Shown here in pieces: positions 43,546-56,500 of a DNA stretch of 64,000 nucleotides. Below the pieces are notes generated by a model. The model was given only the letters and a program-made list of their open reading frames with translations, had not been told where the DNA came from and searched no databases. This stretch comes from Forficula auricularia. Lineage: Eukaryota > Arthropoda > Insecta > Dermaptera > Forficulidae. How positions within the stretch are numbered: position 1 is the stretch's first letter; every line of letters starts with the position of its first letter. The stretch covers positions 921,115-985,114 of the forward strand of contig JALMQS010000887.1 of the NCBI GenBank assembly GCA_024734495.1. The letters are read 5' to 3'. The position numbers and the translations under genes are program-made.

Positions 43546-44045
43546 TTTTGAATTAAACAACTCAAATTTGAGTTGTTTGTCATAAAAGAATTTAGTCTTT
43601 TTGATTTTAAGTCGATTCTTCCACGTTTTCAGTAGAGGTTTCCATTAATAGTCAAAACATCAAAAATGAATGCAACTGAAGGTTATTCCTCTAGTATTAG
43701 ATAAGAATTGATCGTTATTTTTGATTTTAAGCCGTTTCCTCCATGTCTTCAGCAATGGTTACCAATAAAAGCCGAAACGTCAAAAATCCATTGTAGAATG
43801 GTTATTCCTCGACTATTAAATGAGAATCGATCATTATTTTTGAATTAAAGTCAACATGAACTGCAAATTGCAAGTGATATCTGATTAATAATAAAGGAAT
43901 AAACATATTATTTTTTTATTGTTAAAGGATAAATAATTAATATATCCAGTACACACCAAGCCAGCAAAACATATTAATATTTCAAATGAATTTGGATAAA
44001 GTTTAGCAACGATCCGTTGCAGTTTATTTTATTTCTAATAAGTAT
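43546..44045 (+). repeat. long repeat, inverted partner at 58285-58710
   Basis: Shared words in inverse order include CAACTCAAATTTGAGTTG (a perfect 18-bp palindrome here), ACGTTTTCAGTAGAGG, ATTAGATAAGAATTGATCG and CAACGATCCGTTGCAG. It also carries the AAAGCCGAAACGTC motif. Confidence 0.8.
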
Positions 44046-44756
44046 TAAATAAAAAAGTCACGAAATGGAGTACTAGAACAATAGAAGTAAGTGCATAAAA
44101 TTAAACATATTAAAAATAAAATACACTAATCTACGTCTGACGTCAATATTAGTTTGCTTAACTCTTATATTATGACGAAGATTTTAAGATAACTTTGATT
44201 TTTTATTTATTTATTTATTTCTATTTTGAAACTTATTAATTTTCATTTTTCTCCTATTTGGCACTCTTTTATTGTTCACCCGAGGCAAATACCTTGTTTT
44301 CCTCACCCTTGTCCCGGCTCTGGGCTAAACTTAATTTCATTTTACGTTACTTTTCTTTATCGTTGTCTTAATTAATGTTTTTATTTGTTTTATTAATTAA
44401 ACATTATTGTTTTTTTAATAGTTATAGCATGAACGAAGAATAAACTGATAAATAATACAAAATCAATAAGGTTTATAGCTATCATCTGAAGAACTACAGC
44501 TAAGATAGAATTACACCTTGTAGTTTTATTCTGATAATGGCGTCAAATTTCGAATAAACAAGTTTATAATAACTTTAGCTAATAATTAGCAAAAGTAATA
44601 TGTTTTTAAGGATTATGAAAATGAACAAGTTCATATAATGAATTGCATTCTCTATCTATCTCCCGTCTCTGAACCCTTTTTATAATAATAAAATTTTAAA
44701 AGTAGATCTTTCAGATTTCGAAGGGTTAACTTAGAAACATACTTAAAATAAATTGA

Positions 44757-45236
44757 CACGTTCTGATGTGGCCATCCACTTGACTTTACCATACACTTCT
44801 GGTTGAGTTTGGTACAAGGGCCTAGATTTTCATTTTTTGACCCTAGAACCCCCCCCCCCCCATTTCGGGAGGATAGTTTTTGAATTTTTAGACTTCTGGG
44901 AGCTCACTGATTATGTATACAAAATTTGGTTGAGTTTGGTCCAAGGGCCTAGATTTTCATTTTTTCTATTTTGAAATTTGGTAACGCACAGACTAACAGA
45001 CTAACAGACTAACAGACATTTTGACAAAACAATTATTATCTCGAAAAATATAATTTTTTCGATGTTCACTTTATAGAGCTTTTTTGTAGACTGAAATGCC
45101 ATGGTTTCGCCCAATTTTTTTAATCAAAATAGTTTCAGCCGTTTTTGAGATATTTCGAAAAAAAGAATCAAAAAACCCACTTTTTTCATGCACGATTACA
45201 ATACTTGACCATACCCTGTATGGTAAAGTAAAAAAG
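44757..45236 (+). mobile_element. TTTACCATAC family, copy
   Basis: TCTGATGTGGCCATCCACTTG to CATACCCTGTATGGTAAAG, with ACAGACTAACAGACTAACAG inside. About 100 bp shorter than the 38733 copy. Confidence 0.75.
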
Positions 45237-45864
45237 AACCAGGAAGAAAATTAATTGACAAATTGTTTCATTTTAATAACATATAGTTTATGAGTACAAT
45301 GAATTAATACATAATTATAACTATTTGCAATTAAATAGTAAGTTCTATTAATTAAATAGATAGATGAATTGATAAATTTTTCTCAATTTTTTAGTTTAAT
45401 TTGATTGGAATTTTTCTATTTAAAAAATTAACACTAAATACCAGTCATCCCGTTTCATTTGAAAAGGAAGCTCGAAATAACATCACCGCAAGGAACGAAC
45501 ACAAGGTCAATTAATCTTTGGTCGATGATGCTGGCTGAGGAATTCGGACCAACTATTTGTCACTCTTAGGTTGTTACCCCGCCTCCAACATTTTGCAACA
45601 TTTTTATATCAACTTATGCTATATTAAGATCATTACACGACGCCACCCCAATAATTCATTAGAAGATTCCCACAGAAATCATCTATCAAGCTTTATGATC
45701 CTAACATAAATTCGGAAAGAAATGTGTCTTTGTTGAATATTTTATGAAAGATAAATTTTAAATGATTGATCACTGTATATTCTCTCCTATTGAATTTTCA
45801 TTTTAAAATAATTTTTTCATTTTGTTTTAATTAGCAATAAATAATATTTTTTGAATATAATAAT

Positions 45865-46480
45865 AAGTACCTGGAGGCACCGAGCGATGCTCGGTAACTT
45901 CTTCCTTCAGTTAAAACCTTTATTTTAATATTATTTTTAATTTAAAATTCTGATAAAAATGTCGATTTTTATTTGAGAGCCGCTTTCAAATTAAAAAAAA
46001 TACAAATATATATAATATTCGCCCACTGTACCCCCCCCCCCCACCTCCACCCCGCTCGAGCCCTCGAAACGTTTATTAATAGTTCTAACGTTTAGGGAGA
46101 ACAAAATATATTAAAATCCACAATCACAATAGTTCTTCAAGGCCTTTGAGAACAATGGATTAATCCGACCCATTGTCTGTCTGGGTACAAAAGTAAACAA
46201 AAGAGAAACCTTTTTTAAACTCCAAGATTTGGATCTGTCTACCTGAGAATAATTAATTTGATTACGAAAAAACCCATCAAAAACAATTTTGTCGAAGATG
46301 AGACCGTGACAGATCGAATTGTCATCCCAAAATCCCCTAACCCGTGAATTTCATCAAAATCGGTAGAATCGTTTTCAAAATAGAACCAAGATACAAATAT
46401 ATATATATATATATATATAAATATATAAACAAATATATATATATACAATTTTTGCTCGTTTAATAAGAGTAGATAAAAGT
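45865..46480 (-). repeat. dispersed repeat, inverted copy of 35930-36790
   Basis: Begins GGCACCGAGCGATGCTCGG, has the C14 run (46029-46042) where the other copy has G-runs, and ends with TTTTGCTCGTTTAATAAG. (TA)n at 46395-46440. Confidence 0.75.
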
Positions 46481-46529
46481 ACAAACAGATAAAAATACTA
46501 GAATAAGAAAGATAGTCGGCCGTTCTTTC

Positions 46530-48020
46530 CAAGAGTCCGACACTTTTTTGGGTATTGCCTCAAAATTTATTCTTTACAACAATATTACAGAGAAACGACT
46601 TCCAAAAGGAAATATGATGATATTGTGAAGCCCAAAGTTACTTATTTGTTATTCCTTATAATATATTATTGATATTTTTCTAAATAGATTCACACATCTC
46701 CCCTTTGAAGAAAAAATTGTAATCTCTCACAGTTTTGTATGGTATTCCAGCATTGCATTTCTTGATGTGGGTGCATATTATTTCTAATGAATGTACTAAT
46801 GAATTTAAATTAAAGATGTCAAATTAGAGGTGGGTATTGAGGTTGCAACTACAGTTTTCTGTGTGACAAATGGTTGTAATTTTTTCCTTATGTACGTTTG
46901 TATTTTACAGACAGAAGATGGCTTGGGGTACAATCTGAAACGTTTCTTTTAAAGAATAAGAATGAATAAAAGACAATTTTTGTTTATTTATGCTTGAGGA
47001 ATAACAACTACCTTTGGGCTTCACAATATCCTCAGATATTTCCTTTTAGAAGTCGTTTCTCTAGATTATAGCAATTTGAGTACTTCTATACAACAATATT
47101 ACGCCTCGAGGAGAAAGTGAAAATTTTTATTTTAATTCTACAAAATTTGAATAACTTAAACAACTTCTAAAAACACAGCCATCATTATCCCAGAAATAAT
47201 TTCTTTGTAAGATATTGCCTTTTGAATTGAAAGTTTTTGTTTTGTTTTTTTATTTTAATTCCCAATAAATAATCCGAAAAACTCAAAGAACTTCGAAAAA
47301 CACAGCTAACTTTGGAAATATATCTTGTTCTGGCTTTTTTTAACCATTGATCCAAACATTGAAATCTTTTCGTTGAATCGACCTTGATATCTTTCCCTTG
47401 CATTACATACCCAATGTTGTTTTATAACTAAATTTCGAAGATTCATACGAGGTTTTTGAACTTATTAGTGAAGACAAAAACTATGTTCCCATAGAAAAGT
47501 TAGATCAACAAGTTAAATTTCGAGAGCCTTCAATTGATTTAGAATTGACAAAATAGAAATAATATATAGCTTTAAAGGAGGTAGGTGTTGGTTCTAGGTG
47601 AAACATTTTTATATACCCTATCCCCATTCATTTCGAAAGAAAAGGTCTGAAAATGGATCTTTTAGAATCTACCCAAATTAAATTGGCCCTTTCAAAAAAT
47701 TTAAATATTTTAAATAACCAACTAGAAATGAATAAATATACAACTATTGATTATATTTTATAATAAATAACTAAAAATTTCTTCTATTGTTCGCACATTG
47801 CATATTAATAATAAGATAACACTACTTTCTATGTACCATTCTATTCCTTCTTATAAACCCAAGTATACATATTTCCGACCATCTGGTTAAAAACTCACTT
47901 GTTCCATCTGTCGAAAATATTAATTCTCAGTATGTTTTCTCCCCCCTCCCCTAACTTTCCGTCACCATACCTGTTTCCAAAAATTTATTATTTGTAAAAA
48001 AATTCCAATTTACATTCAGT
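46530..48020. other. repeat-like DNA, no gene
   Basis: 46540-46640 and 46990-47070 share inverted text (CTTTGGGCTTCACAATATC, AGAAACGACTTC/GAAGTCGTTTCTC), suggesting one element of about 530 bp. AGATGGC...CTGAAACG at 46915-46945 looks like a worn ribozyme core. Nothing else is recognisable. Confidence 0.4.
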
Positions 48021-48025
48021 TTTCT

Positions 48026-48066
48026 CTGACTCCTGATGATAGGCTGACAACCCGAAATATATCGAA
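48026..48066 (+). ncRNA. hammerhead-like core, partial
   Basis: CTGATGA (48033-48039), a weak stem AGGCTGACAACCC and GAAATATATCG (48054 on). The first and third core blocks are right; the cleavage triplet is not the usual GUC. Confidence 0.4.
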
Positions 48067-48919
48067 TTCTAAACTCATTTTTGTTTTATTTCATTTTTTT
48101 GTAAAACCCATCTCTCAATTTTACCCACTTTTTAATTATTATAGAAATAATTTCATTTATATGTTTATTGAGTCTTTATTATCCTTATTTTTATCACAGT
48201 TAAGATAATATTTTTTGGTTTCCATTCTCTTCTTTAATCAAATATTGAGAAATGATACATGCTTGCTAAAAAAATACATCATACCTAAATTTAACCCCTT
48301 TGACTAAATAATTAGGCAACCAGCTATACCAAGTCTGCTGTGTAATTTGGATACTATCTCCTGCCATTTTCATGGCAACAGTTAACAAATAGAAAAAAAA
48401 TGCTTCTTTTCTGCTCATGCAAGAACGGAAGATCTTAGAAAGATCATTCTCTTGCCAAAATATATAAAACTTAAGGGAACGCGGTGTAGGTTTATAATGA
48501 AACATTTTTAAAATAGGTTGGAGTTGGTGTGAAACACCACCATTTACAAACTAATAAAATTCAAAATATATAAATTTCTAAATCCAAAAATTAACTAGAT
48601 TTTGGTTTTTCTAGTTTCAGGATGAAAAATCCAGAATAAAAACAAATCACACGGGAAACTTTTGAACGGTTGTAGCTAATGAACTGAAATTTGGCATAAA
48701 AGTTAATAATCTTCTTTGGTCCAAAGTTCACCTTTACAGCTCAAGGCGTTAACTAATAAAAAATTGATAAATCACCAACATTTTTAGAGAGCATACCTAG
48801 TCTTGAAATAGTTTTCAATTTTTCTTCTAATTTATATTAATAATAATAACAGCAATTTATAATAATATCCCAATAGATCTTGAGAAAAGGATATTCTCAA
48901 TAATATAAGAAAAAAGAAA

Positions 48920-49000
48920 CCTTTGAATTATTATGTACTGCTTGTAGGTGATTTTAATGCCAGAATAGGCAAAAGAGGAATCAAATAAAATTAAATGAAT
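48920..49000 (+). pseudogene. LINE endonuclease scrap
   Basis: YYVLLVGDFNARIGKRGIK-like reading contains GDFNARIG, the phosphodiesterase motif of non-LTR endonucleases. Only about 20 residues are left. Confidence 0.6.
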
Positions 49001-49369
49001 TTGGTTAATAACCATCAAAAATAACTAACTAATCTTTATCAATATATTTAAATAAATAGAGGAGAAAATTATAAATATTTTTACACTCTTTATAACTTTC
49101 TGTATTTGCAGGAATAGCGTTATTTGCAGATTAGTTTTTTGTTTTTCTATCCTTATTTAGTCTCTAGAAGAATTTATAGTAACAAACTGTTATTCGTTTT
49201 TTCACAGAAGAATCACGAACAATATTTTCTAATTCATTATGATAATATTGGAAAGGATTAATAATAACGAATTCTCTTCCCTTTCTCATTGTGAAAATCT
49301 CCATAGGTATTTTAAGTCACCAAATATGAACTAAGAAAGAAGAAAAAAACTGATTAACACCCGCCAACA

Positions 49370-49743
49370 GGGGCAAAATAGAGCTACTTCTACAACTATT
49401 AAAAGTAATAAAGTTAATGCAAACAACCATTTAGTCGTGAAAAATCCAATTTCAAACAATAAATCTTATTCTGAAATTGTCACAAATACAAGAAAAGAAG
49501 AAGATTCTTTATCAAAAGATATTCTAAACCAAATTCTACAACGATTAAGTGAACAAGACAAATCTATAAAAGTAATAACTGAAAAAATCAGTGTGTTAGA
49601 TAAAAACTTTAAAAAACCAAATAGTTTCCATCAAAAATGAATCTAGCAACATTACATATAGCTACATGGAATGCAAATGGCCTACTTCACCATATTTCGG
49701 AATTAGAAATATTTCTAAGAAACGAAAAGATAGATATATGTTA
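49370..49743 (+). pseudogene. jockey-type LINE: end of ORF1 and start of ORF2
   Basis: ORF1 end (to the TGA at 49638-49640): SNNKSYSEIVTNTRKEED... with a coiled-coil tail. ORF2 begins at ATGA overlapping that stop: MNLATLHIATWNANGLLHHI then SELEIFLRNEKIDIC, the first motif of jockey-type endonucleases. It is cut off at 49743. Confidence 0.78.
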
Positions 49744-50842
49744 ATAAAAAGAGTGGGACACTTTATCGAAATTAATTAAAAGTACATGCTTCTTCGCCCC
49801 ACACTTTTTGATTGAGTATTACATTATTTTGTACTTTTTAGAAGCGTGTTTTTTTTAGTTTTTTTGAATATAATTTTAATACAAATAGATTTAGTTTGAC
49901 TCAAATTTAGTTTTTTTGGCACTCAAGTTAATTTCTCGAGTACGAGAATACACCTTATCTGACATATACTAAAAATTTCGGATTCAGATGTTAAGCATCT
50001 CTCATGATTTTATATAGAAAAATATGTTTATATCCAAAATTGAAAGATTTTAATATAAATATATAAACATTGATAATGAGTATGGTTTTATTAATAGTTT
50101 ATAAATAATTCTTGTAATCTATGTTAATTATTTGTTTTAAATGATAAATATTACAAATATGAAATAAACTAAAAATATTTCAGATGCAATGTAGTAAAGA
50201 AAGAAAGGAATTTGAAATTCAAAACTTATCGCTTGAGGAGATTTTACAACAAACAGCTAGAAACGATGTCTTCAACAGAATGTAATATAAAAGTAAAATA
50301 AATGGATTTGTTAACCAATAAATTGACGGGCCAAACAAATAATTACAAATATTAATTAAATTACGAAGGTAAAAATTAAAAAAATTATATCACTAGAAAG
50401 AGGAAAATTTAATGAACAGTTTGATATAAGATAATTAGACCACTCAAAAAAACATTCAAGTACGGAGCAAATAAAACCGTGTCTCTACTGAAATATGACT
50501 TTTGAAATTAGGGAGACATTGTTATTTGATATGGATTCATCTAATCCAGCGCTTCTTAAACTTTTTTAATTGGCGACCCCATTTTGACAGAGAAGTCAAT
50601 GTTTCGCTACTCCAAAATTCAGTTTCGCTACCCCAAAGAAGCACTGATATAGTCCATTTACTTTACACTATTAAAATATCTTTTAGCATAATAAAATTTA
50701 ATACTTTTAAATGTACGATTATAAGATATAATAAATAAATAAATAAAATAATTTATCATGTGTGAATAAAATGTTATTAAATAAATATTTTTTTATTAAA
50801 AGCTAAATATATTTTTATTTCTTGATAAGTCAATAGTCTATT
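49744..50842. other. no gene; possible hAT scrap
   Basis: AT-rich. 50550-50650 (CAGCGCTTCTTAAAC...ACCCCAAAGAAGCACTG) has ends resembling those of the hAT element at 36922-41706, so a 100-bp MITE of that family is likely. Confidence 0.45.
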
Positions 50843-51422
50843 TTTACTTTACCATACAGCATACATGGTAATCGTGCATGAAAAAAGTGTTTTTTTTCTT
50901 CTTTTTTCAAAATATCTAAAAAACGGCTTACACTATTTTGATTAAAAAAATTGGGCGAAGCCATGCCATTTTAATCTACAAAAAAGCCCTAATAAATAAA
51001 CATCGAAAAAATTATATTTTTCGAGGTAATAATTGTTTTGTCAAAATGTCTGTTAGTCTGTCAGTTAATCTGTTATTCTGTTAGTACCCGCGTTACCAAA
51101 TTTTTGTGGACAAGCTAGCTCAAAAACTAGTGTGAATATCAAAACGAAATTTCAAACGTAGTTTTGGTGCATTGAGATTAAGAGCTAATTAGATTTTGGT
51201 GCATATCGACAGAAAATTAATGGAGGGAGGGGGGGTCAAAAAATGGAAATCTTGGCCCTTGTACCAAACTCAACCAAATTTTGTATACATAATCAGTGGG
51301 CCCCCAATAATCTAAAAATGCAAAAACTAACCCCTACTACATTATTATAATTAATTTTATTAAATATAAGAGAGGAGCCAGGGTGTATGGTAAATTCAAG
51401 TGGATGGCCACATCAGAACATG
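50843..51422 (-). mobile_element. TTTACCATAC family, inverted copy
   Basis: Starts TTTTTACTTTACCATACAG and ends AAGTGGATGGCCACATCAG, the reverse of the other copies. Confidence 0.75.
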
Positions 51423-51499
51423 TAAATTTATTTTTTCTTATTTTTGTCCTATTGGTCTCGCAGATAACCAATAGTTTATTGTAGTCATGTGCGTAGTTA

Positions 51500-52030
51500 T
51501 GGATGGCAAGGGAGTGCCCCCCCTCCCTAGAAAAATTGAAACTCCATTATTACGAGGCATCACATGTATTTCTCATTAACTTATTTCGTTACTCCTAAAA
51601 TTTGTCAATTCTATTGTACTAAACATTTAGTTGTTCTCTAATCGGATTACCTTGTGGTGGCTAATCAGCTGTCTGATTGCTCCCCTAGGAAAACTACCTA
51701 ACTACGCTAATATTGGTGATTTGCCACACACAATAAGACCAAGTGTCAGCGTCGTGGATTTTGAACTAGACGAAAATCAAACCGGGCCTACCAATCCACA
51801 CCAATCCATCTGAGTTCCCCCACTCAAGGCTCTGCGTAGGGCCATTTGGCCTGTTGGATCGCTCGTGTATAGCGACCTTAAAAGATCTGTAATTATGATG
51901 TAAGGGTGATATATGAAGCAGCCGAAAAAGCCCATGATTTCTTGCTCGAGATACTCTCCCTAGGCGAGTTATTTGGTCCAGGAACTCGGGTCCTGGTTCT
52001 GTTCCCGCTGAGCTTAACATGAGTATCCTT
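51500..52030. other. GC-elevated unclassified block
   Basis: 51490-51560 (GTAGTCATGTGCGTAGTTATG...GTGCCCCCCC) resembles a hAT end. 51640-52030 is GC-richer than its flanks and contains AACTCGGGTCCTGGTTCTG; frames on both strands lack known domains. It may be old repeat DNA or untranslated exon sequence. Confidence 0.3.
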
Positions 52031-52234
52031 CACAAAGTAGCTACAGTGGAATTTCCAAATGAAATTAGCCAAATTTTAATAACAAACTCGCTGTCGGCCA
52101 GGGTACCCTTGTAAACTAAAAGTCTCTCCCCATGTTTTATATTAACATGCATTTCACTAATTAATATTTTATATGGTGGTGATATATGTAGTACTTTTAT
52201 AGAGAAATTAAAAAAAACTCCATATTATTAAAAA

Positions 52235-52570
52235 CATTTATATTGAGGTTTTCATTAACATTAGTTTAATATTCAAAGTCTATATATCATAGATACAGAA
52301 AAAGTTATTTTTTCAAACCCCTTTTTATTGGACTCGTAGGTGAGGATATTATGATCTGAAAAATCCTCAACATAGAATTTTCCACAAATACAACATTTAC
52401 ATATTGAGGTTTCATTAAAATTAGTCTAATATTCAAAGTCGATATATCATAGATACACAAAAAGGTATCTTTTCAAACCCATTGTTATTGGACTAGTAGG
52501 TGAGGATATTATGATCTGAAAAATCCTCAACATAGAATTTTTCACAAATACAACATTTACATTTTTAAGA
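52235..52570 (+). repeat. tandem duplication, unit about 165 bp, two copies
   Basis: CATTTA(T/C)ATATTGAGG, TCAAAGTC(T/G)ATATATCATAG, GGTGAGGATATTATGATCTG and ATCCTCAACATAGAATTTT occur in both units. Confidence 0.88.
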
Positions 52571-53325
52571 TAATTTACGAGGGGTATGGTATGTATCATA
52601 CGCCAAATTTTTTTATTTTCGTACACTCAAAAAACACCGACACCTTGTTTTTTAAGTAAAAAAATAGTATAGTAGATAAACAAAGTACTTTGATTTAATA
52701 TTTTCAACAAAGAATACTAAAATGATTCTGTGAATATTATAAATGGATTTACTTTTTTAGATCAACAATAAAAAAACTACTAAATTATTAAAACCTATTT
52801 TTTCATGTTTTTGAAACTAAATAAATTTGCACTCACTATAAATCAATCTATCAATTTTAATTTAAGCAAGATATATAAACGTATTACATATAAGATACAT
52901 CAACTAATCTTAAATCATAGAAAAATACTTAATTCTTGATGACATACTCGAGAGTTTTCAAATATCCGAGGAAATTTATTATATAATTATGTTAAAATAT
53001 TTGCTAGATGTCACATACTTGGACAGATAAAAAATTCTAAGAAGAATTTAGGAATTTTTAATTGGGATCTCCCTGAAGGACATGTTTTCCCCTATAATGA
53101 CATATTTGTTGTCGCCTATACTGACTCGCGACAACATTACGGAAATAGAGATAGAGAAGGTGTAGGAGTGAAGAGGCGCCGCGTGTTTTGGCCACATCAT
53201 GATCCTCGTCATCGTCATCTAACATAGATTGCCTCAAGCATGCACTTCCTCCCACGTTCTGGAACAACATGAACCCCACTCAAGAAAATCGAACCCCTTG
53301 CCTCCCACACCTTTAACCCTCCAGC

Positions 53326-53332
53326 TATAAAA
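53326..53332 (+). promoter_or_regulatory. TATA box of the BMP-type gene
   Basis: TATAAAA in CCAGCTATAAAATGGC lies 70 bp before the ATG at 53396. Transcription would start near 53355, leaving a 5' UTR of about 40 nt. Confidence 0.5.
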
Positions 53333-53395
53333 TGGCTGTCGTTTGCGTTTGATACACCATAACTGGAGTACCTACCTTTGTAAATAGTTTCAGCC

Positions 53396-53511
53396 ATGAA
53401 GTTCCTAGACGCCATTTTCTTTTTTTATTTCACATGATACTTCAAGATGTAAGAGGAGGAAAGATTCCTGAAATTTGGAGAAGACAACAAGCCCTCGTTC
53501 AACTACAGAAG
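53396..53511 (+). CDS. BMP-type gene exon 1 (signal peptide, apparent frameshift)
   Basis: ATG at 53396 (context CAGCCATGA) opens MKFLDAIFFFYFT then stops. The frame required by exon 2 starts at ATG 53434 and reads MILQDVRGGKIPEIWRRQQA to the donor AAG|GTGGGT. The two frames differ by one base, and a T7 run (53420-53426) lies between them. One extra T would give an unbroken hydrophobic signal peptide. A base-call or assembly error is the simplest explanation; a dead allele is the alternative. Confidence 0.65.
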
Positions 53512-56500
53512 GTGGGTGCTACATTCTCTAACAAAAAAACCCCTAAAAATTATATCGTGTTTATGAGAGACTGCATCCAGTGGCGGATCATAGGGTAAGC
53601 GGAATGAGCGGCTGTGGGGGGCTCCGTGCTTGTAAGGGGCCCCAAAAAAGGCCGATTGTGTTAAAATGTTATCTTAAACATTGTTTTATAACACAGGAAT
53701 TATTTAACGGATTATAGTGGTGTTTCACAAAGTGGAAATAAAATTAAAAAAATCTTTTAAATTATTTTGGAGATTTTTTATTTATCTCTATACATATTTC
53801 GGGCTATGAACCCTTCATCAGGAGGTTTAACAGCAAACTGTGTTAAATAATTCCTGAAATCAGTGGAAAACCATTTTGGACGGTTAGTTTTTGCATTTTT
53901 AGTCTACTGGGGGCCCACTGATTATGTATACAAAATTTGGTTCACTTTATCAGCAGATAAATAATTGTTATCAATCACTTCTAAATAAGGATTGTTTTTT
54001 CAATAATTCAACTGAACTAATTTATAGTATATTTTATGAAAAATGTTTTGTTAATAAGTACCAAAATTTGGATATAATCCTTCATGGTTCAGAATTTATT
54101 TTTATTTTTTTGTTTAATTGATTTTGAGGGGCCTGTTATTTTATTGCTTAGGGCCCCCACTTAACTTGATCTGCCACTGACTGCATGCATTCAATCAGAG
54201 ATTCGGTTCCAAAACCCTTGATCTTATGGCCCACCAGAAACACATCTCAATCCTCTTCCTTTTTTTTTAAATTATTTTGAAAAGGCAAAAACATCAGTTC
54301 AATTTTGATTATAAATTAATTTTCTCATTTAGAATATCTTAAAAATTTCAAGTTTGGACGAATAACAATAACAAATATATATATATTTTTTTATTTTAGT
54401 TTATTTCTTCTATTTCTTATTTTTGTTTTAAGGATAAGGTTACAAAAATGTTCTTTATCAAGAACTTACAACACCCAAAAGTTAGAATTCACTCTAGCAA
54501 GAAAGAGGTGACAAATTCATAGGTTGCGTCGGGCTTTTTCAAAATTTCCGATTCAATTATTAACTAATTTCCGTACTAAATATAATGAATTAAGGTTAAG
54601 GTTCATTTACAAAAGATGAAAAATTTAATTAGGAACAAATGAGAATAACAATTAATTGGTCAAGTCGTTTATTCCTATCGTTCCCTGTTTTTTTATTTTT
54701 TGAATCTTATAATCTTTAAATAAACTGATGTGGCCATCCACTTGACTTTACCATACACCTTGACCCCTCCCTCATATTTAATATTTCATGAAATTATTTG
54801 GGTGGTTAGTTTTTACATTTTTAGTCTTCTGGGGGGCCACTGATTATGTATACAAAATTAATTTGCTTGAGTTTGCTCAAAGGGCCTAGATTTTTATTTT
54901 TTGACCCTCCCCAATTTCGGCACCAGAAAAAAAATATTTTGGTTATTATAGGTTTATTATTTTATAGTAGAAATATTTCATTTTTCTTGTTTTTTAGTTT
55001 GAAAATATTATAATATTAATTTTGAACCCCCCGGCCTTAATTTTGGGTCGATATGCACGAAAATCTAATTATCTCTTAATCTCAATGCACCAAAACTACG
55101 TGTGAAATTTGGTTTTGATATTCACACTAGTTTTTGAGCTAGCTCGTGCACAAAAATTTAGTAACGCACAGACTACTAACTAACAGACATTTTGACAAAA
55201 CAGTTATTATCTCAAAAAATATAATTTTTTCGATGTTCACTTATTAAGGCTTTTTTGTAGACCAAAATGTCATGGTTTCGCCAAAATTTTTTAATCAAAA
55301 TAGTTTAAGCCTTTTTTAAGATATTCCGAAAAAACGAAGCAAAAAACATACTTTTTTATGCACGATTACAATATTTGACCATAATAAAAAATATATGTTT
55401 TCAAAAAAATGAAAATATTTATGATTTATAACGTTTTCCGTTGATCGATACAGTGCACACTTTCCTGTCCTCAGTGCAGTGATTTAGGGAGATGGGACAT
55501 ATCTGGTAGTAACTTACCTACAATTTACCTAGTGATTATCACATATCAAATAATTTAATAATGAAAATTAATGGACTGGAATATTCTCTCTAAAGAAAAT
55601 ATATAATTCATCTAGGAACACTTATCGATTTTATTATTTTAAATATTCTATTTGATTAAATTTTAATATCAAGTTCACCTTGTTCACTTATAGGCTCTTG
55701 GTCTTCCTGCTGGAAGAGGATCATCGCTCGATCATGTTACACCTCCGCAATTCATGATAAACCTCTATCATAGTATTGCAGATGAAAAGGGCATTACGAG
55801 AGCTAATAATCCTTATGGAACCAGTATTGTCCGAAGCTTAATAGAGCGAGGTAGGTTAAATTTAACCGGAATTCTTTGATAGAAATGCTTCACAATTTTT
55901 AAATACACATCTAAAGAGATATTAGACATGAAATTTAATTATTATTTCTCTCTAATTGAAATTGAACATAAGGGTTCACGTTCTTCACATTTAAATATTT
56001 TCATAAAATAATGATATTATTATAAATGAGAAAGAATTTAATTTTTAGGACAAATTCTAAGATTTTAGTAGAAATATTATTAAATTGCGATATCAGAGTG
56101 GATTCATCCCCTCAGGAGTCGAACATGAGAACTAACTCTTCTGAGGGGATGAATCCCCTCTGATATCGCAATTTAATATTTCTACTAAAATCTTAGAATT
56201 TGTCCTAAAAATTAAATTCTTTCTCTTTTAAAATACATCTTGGTTAATCTGAAACCTATCTGATTTTTTGAAAATCATTCCAACTATTTTCAAAAAAAGA
56301 TGCTCAAATCTTTAGTTTTATAATGATATTATACTTATTGTATTATTTTAAGAAATAAATACAATTCTTTTATAAAAACACTTAGCATTTGAGGCCCGAA
56401 ATTGAAATCAATTTGATGTTAATCTTAAATGTTTGAAATTTCATGACTTTTACCAAATTCATTAAATATTTTCCTTTAAATGGCCTTGGTCTTAAGAGCA

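Noticed and set aside
43553..43580. Palindrome CAACTCAAATTTGAGTTG as an operator
   Set aside because: It is part of a dispersed repeat and there is no nearby promoter.
47185..47403. Minus-strand 72-aa frame starting MQGKDIKVDS
   Set aside because: No domain, no supported splice partners, and it lies in repeat-like DNA.
51766..52020. 84-aa minus-strand frame
   Set aside because: Longish but low-complexity context, no domain and no conserved neighbours; kept only as an unclassified block.
53058..53415. Two minus-strand frames overlapping the BMP promoter
   Set aside because: They oppose the TATA box and exon 1 and have no recognisable features.
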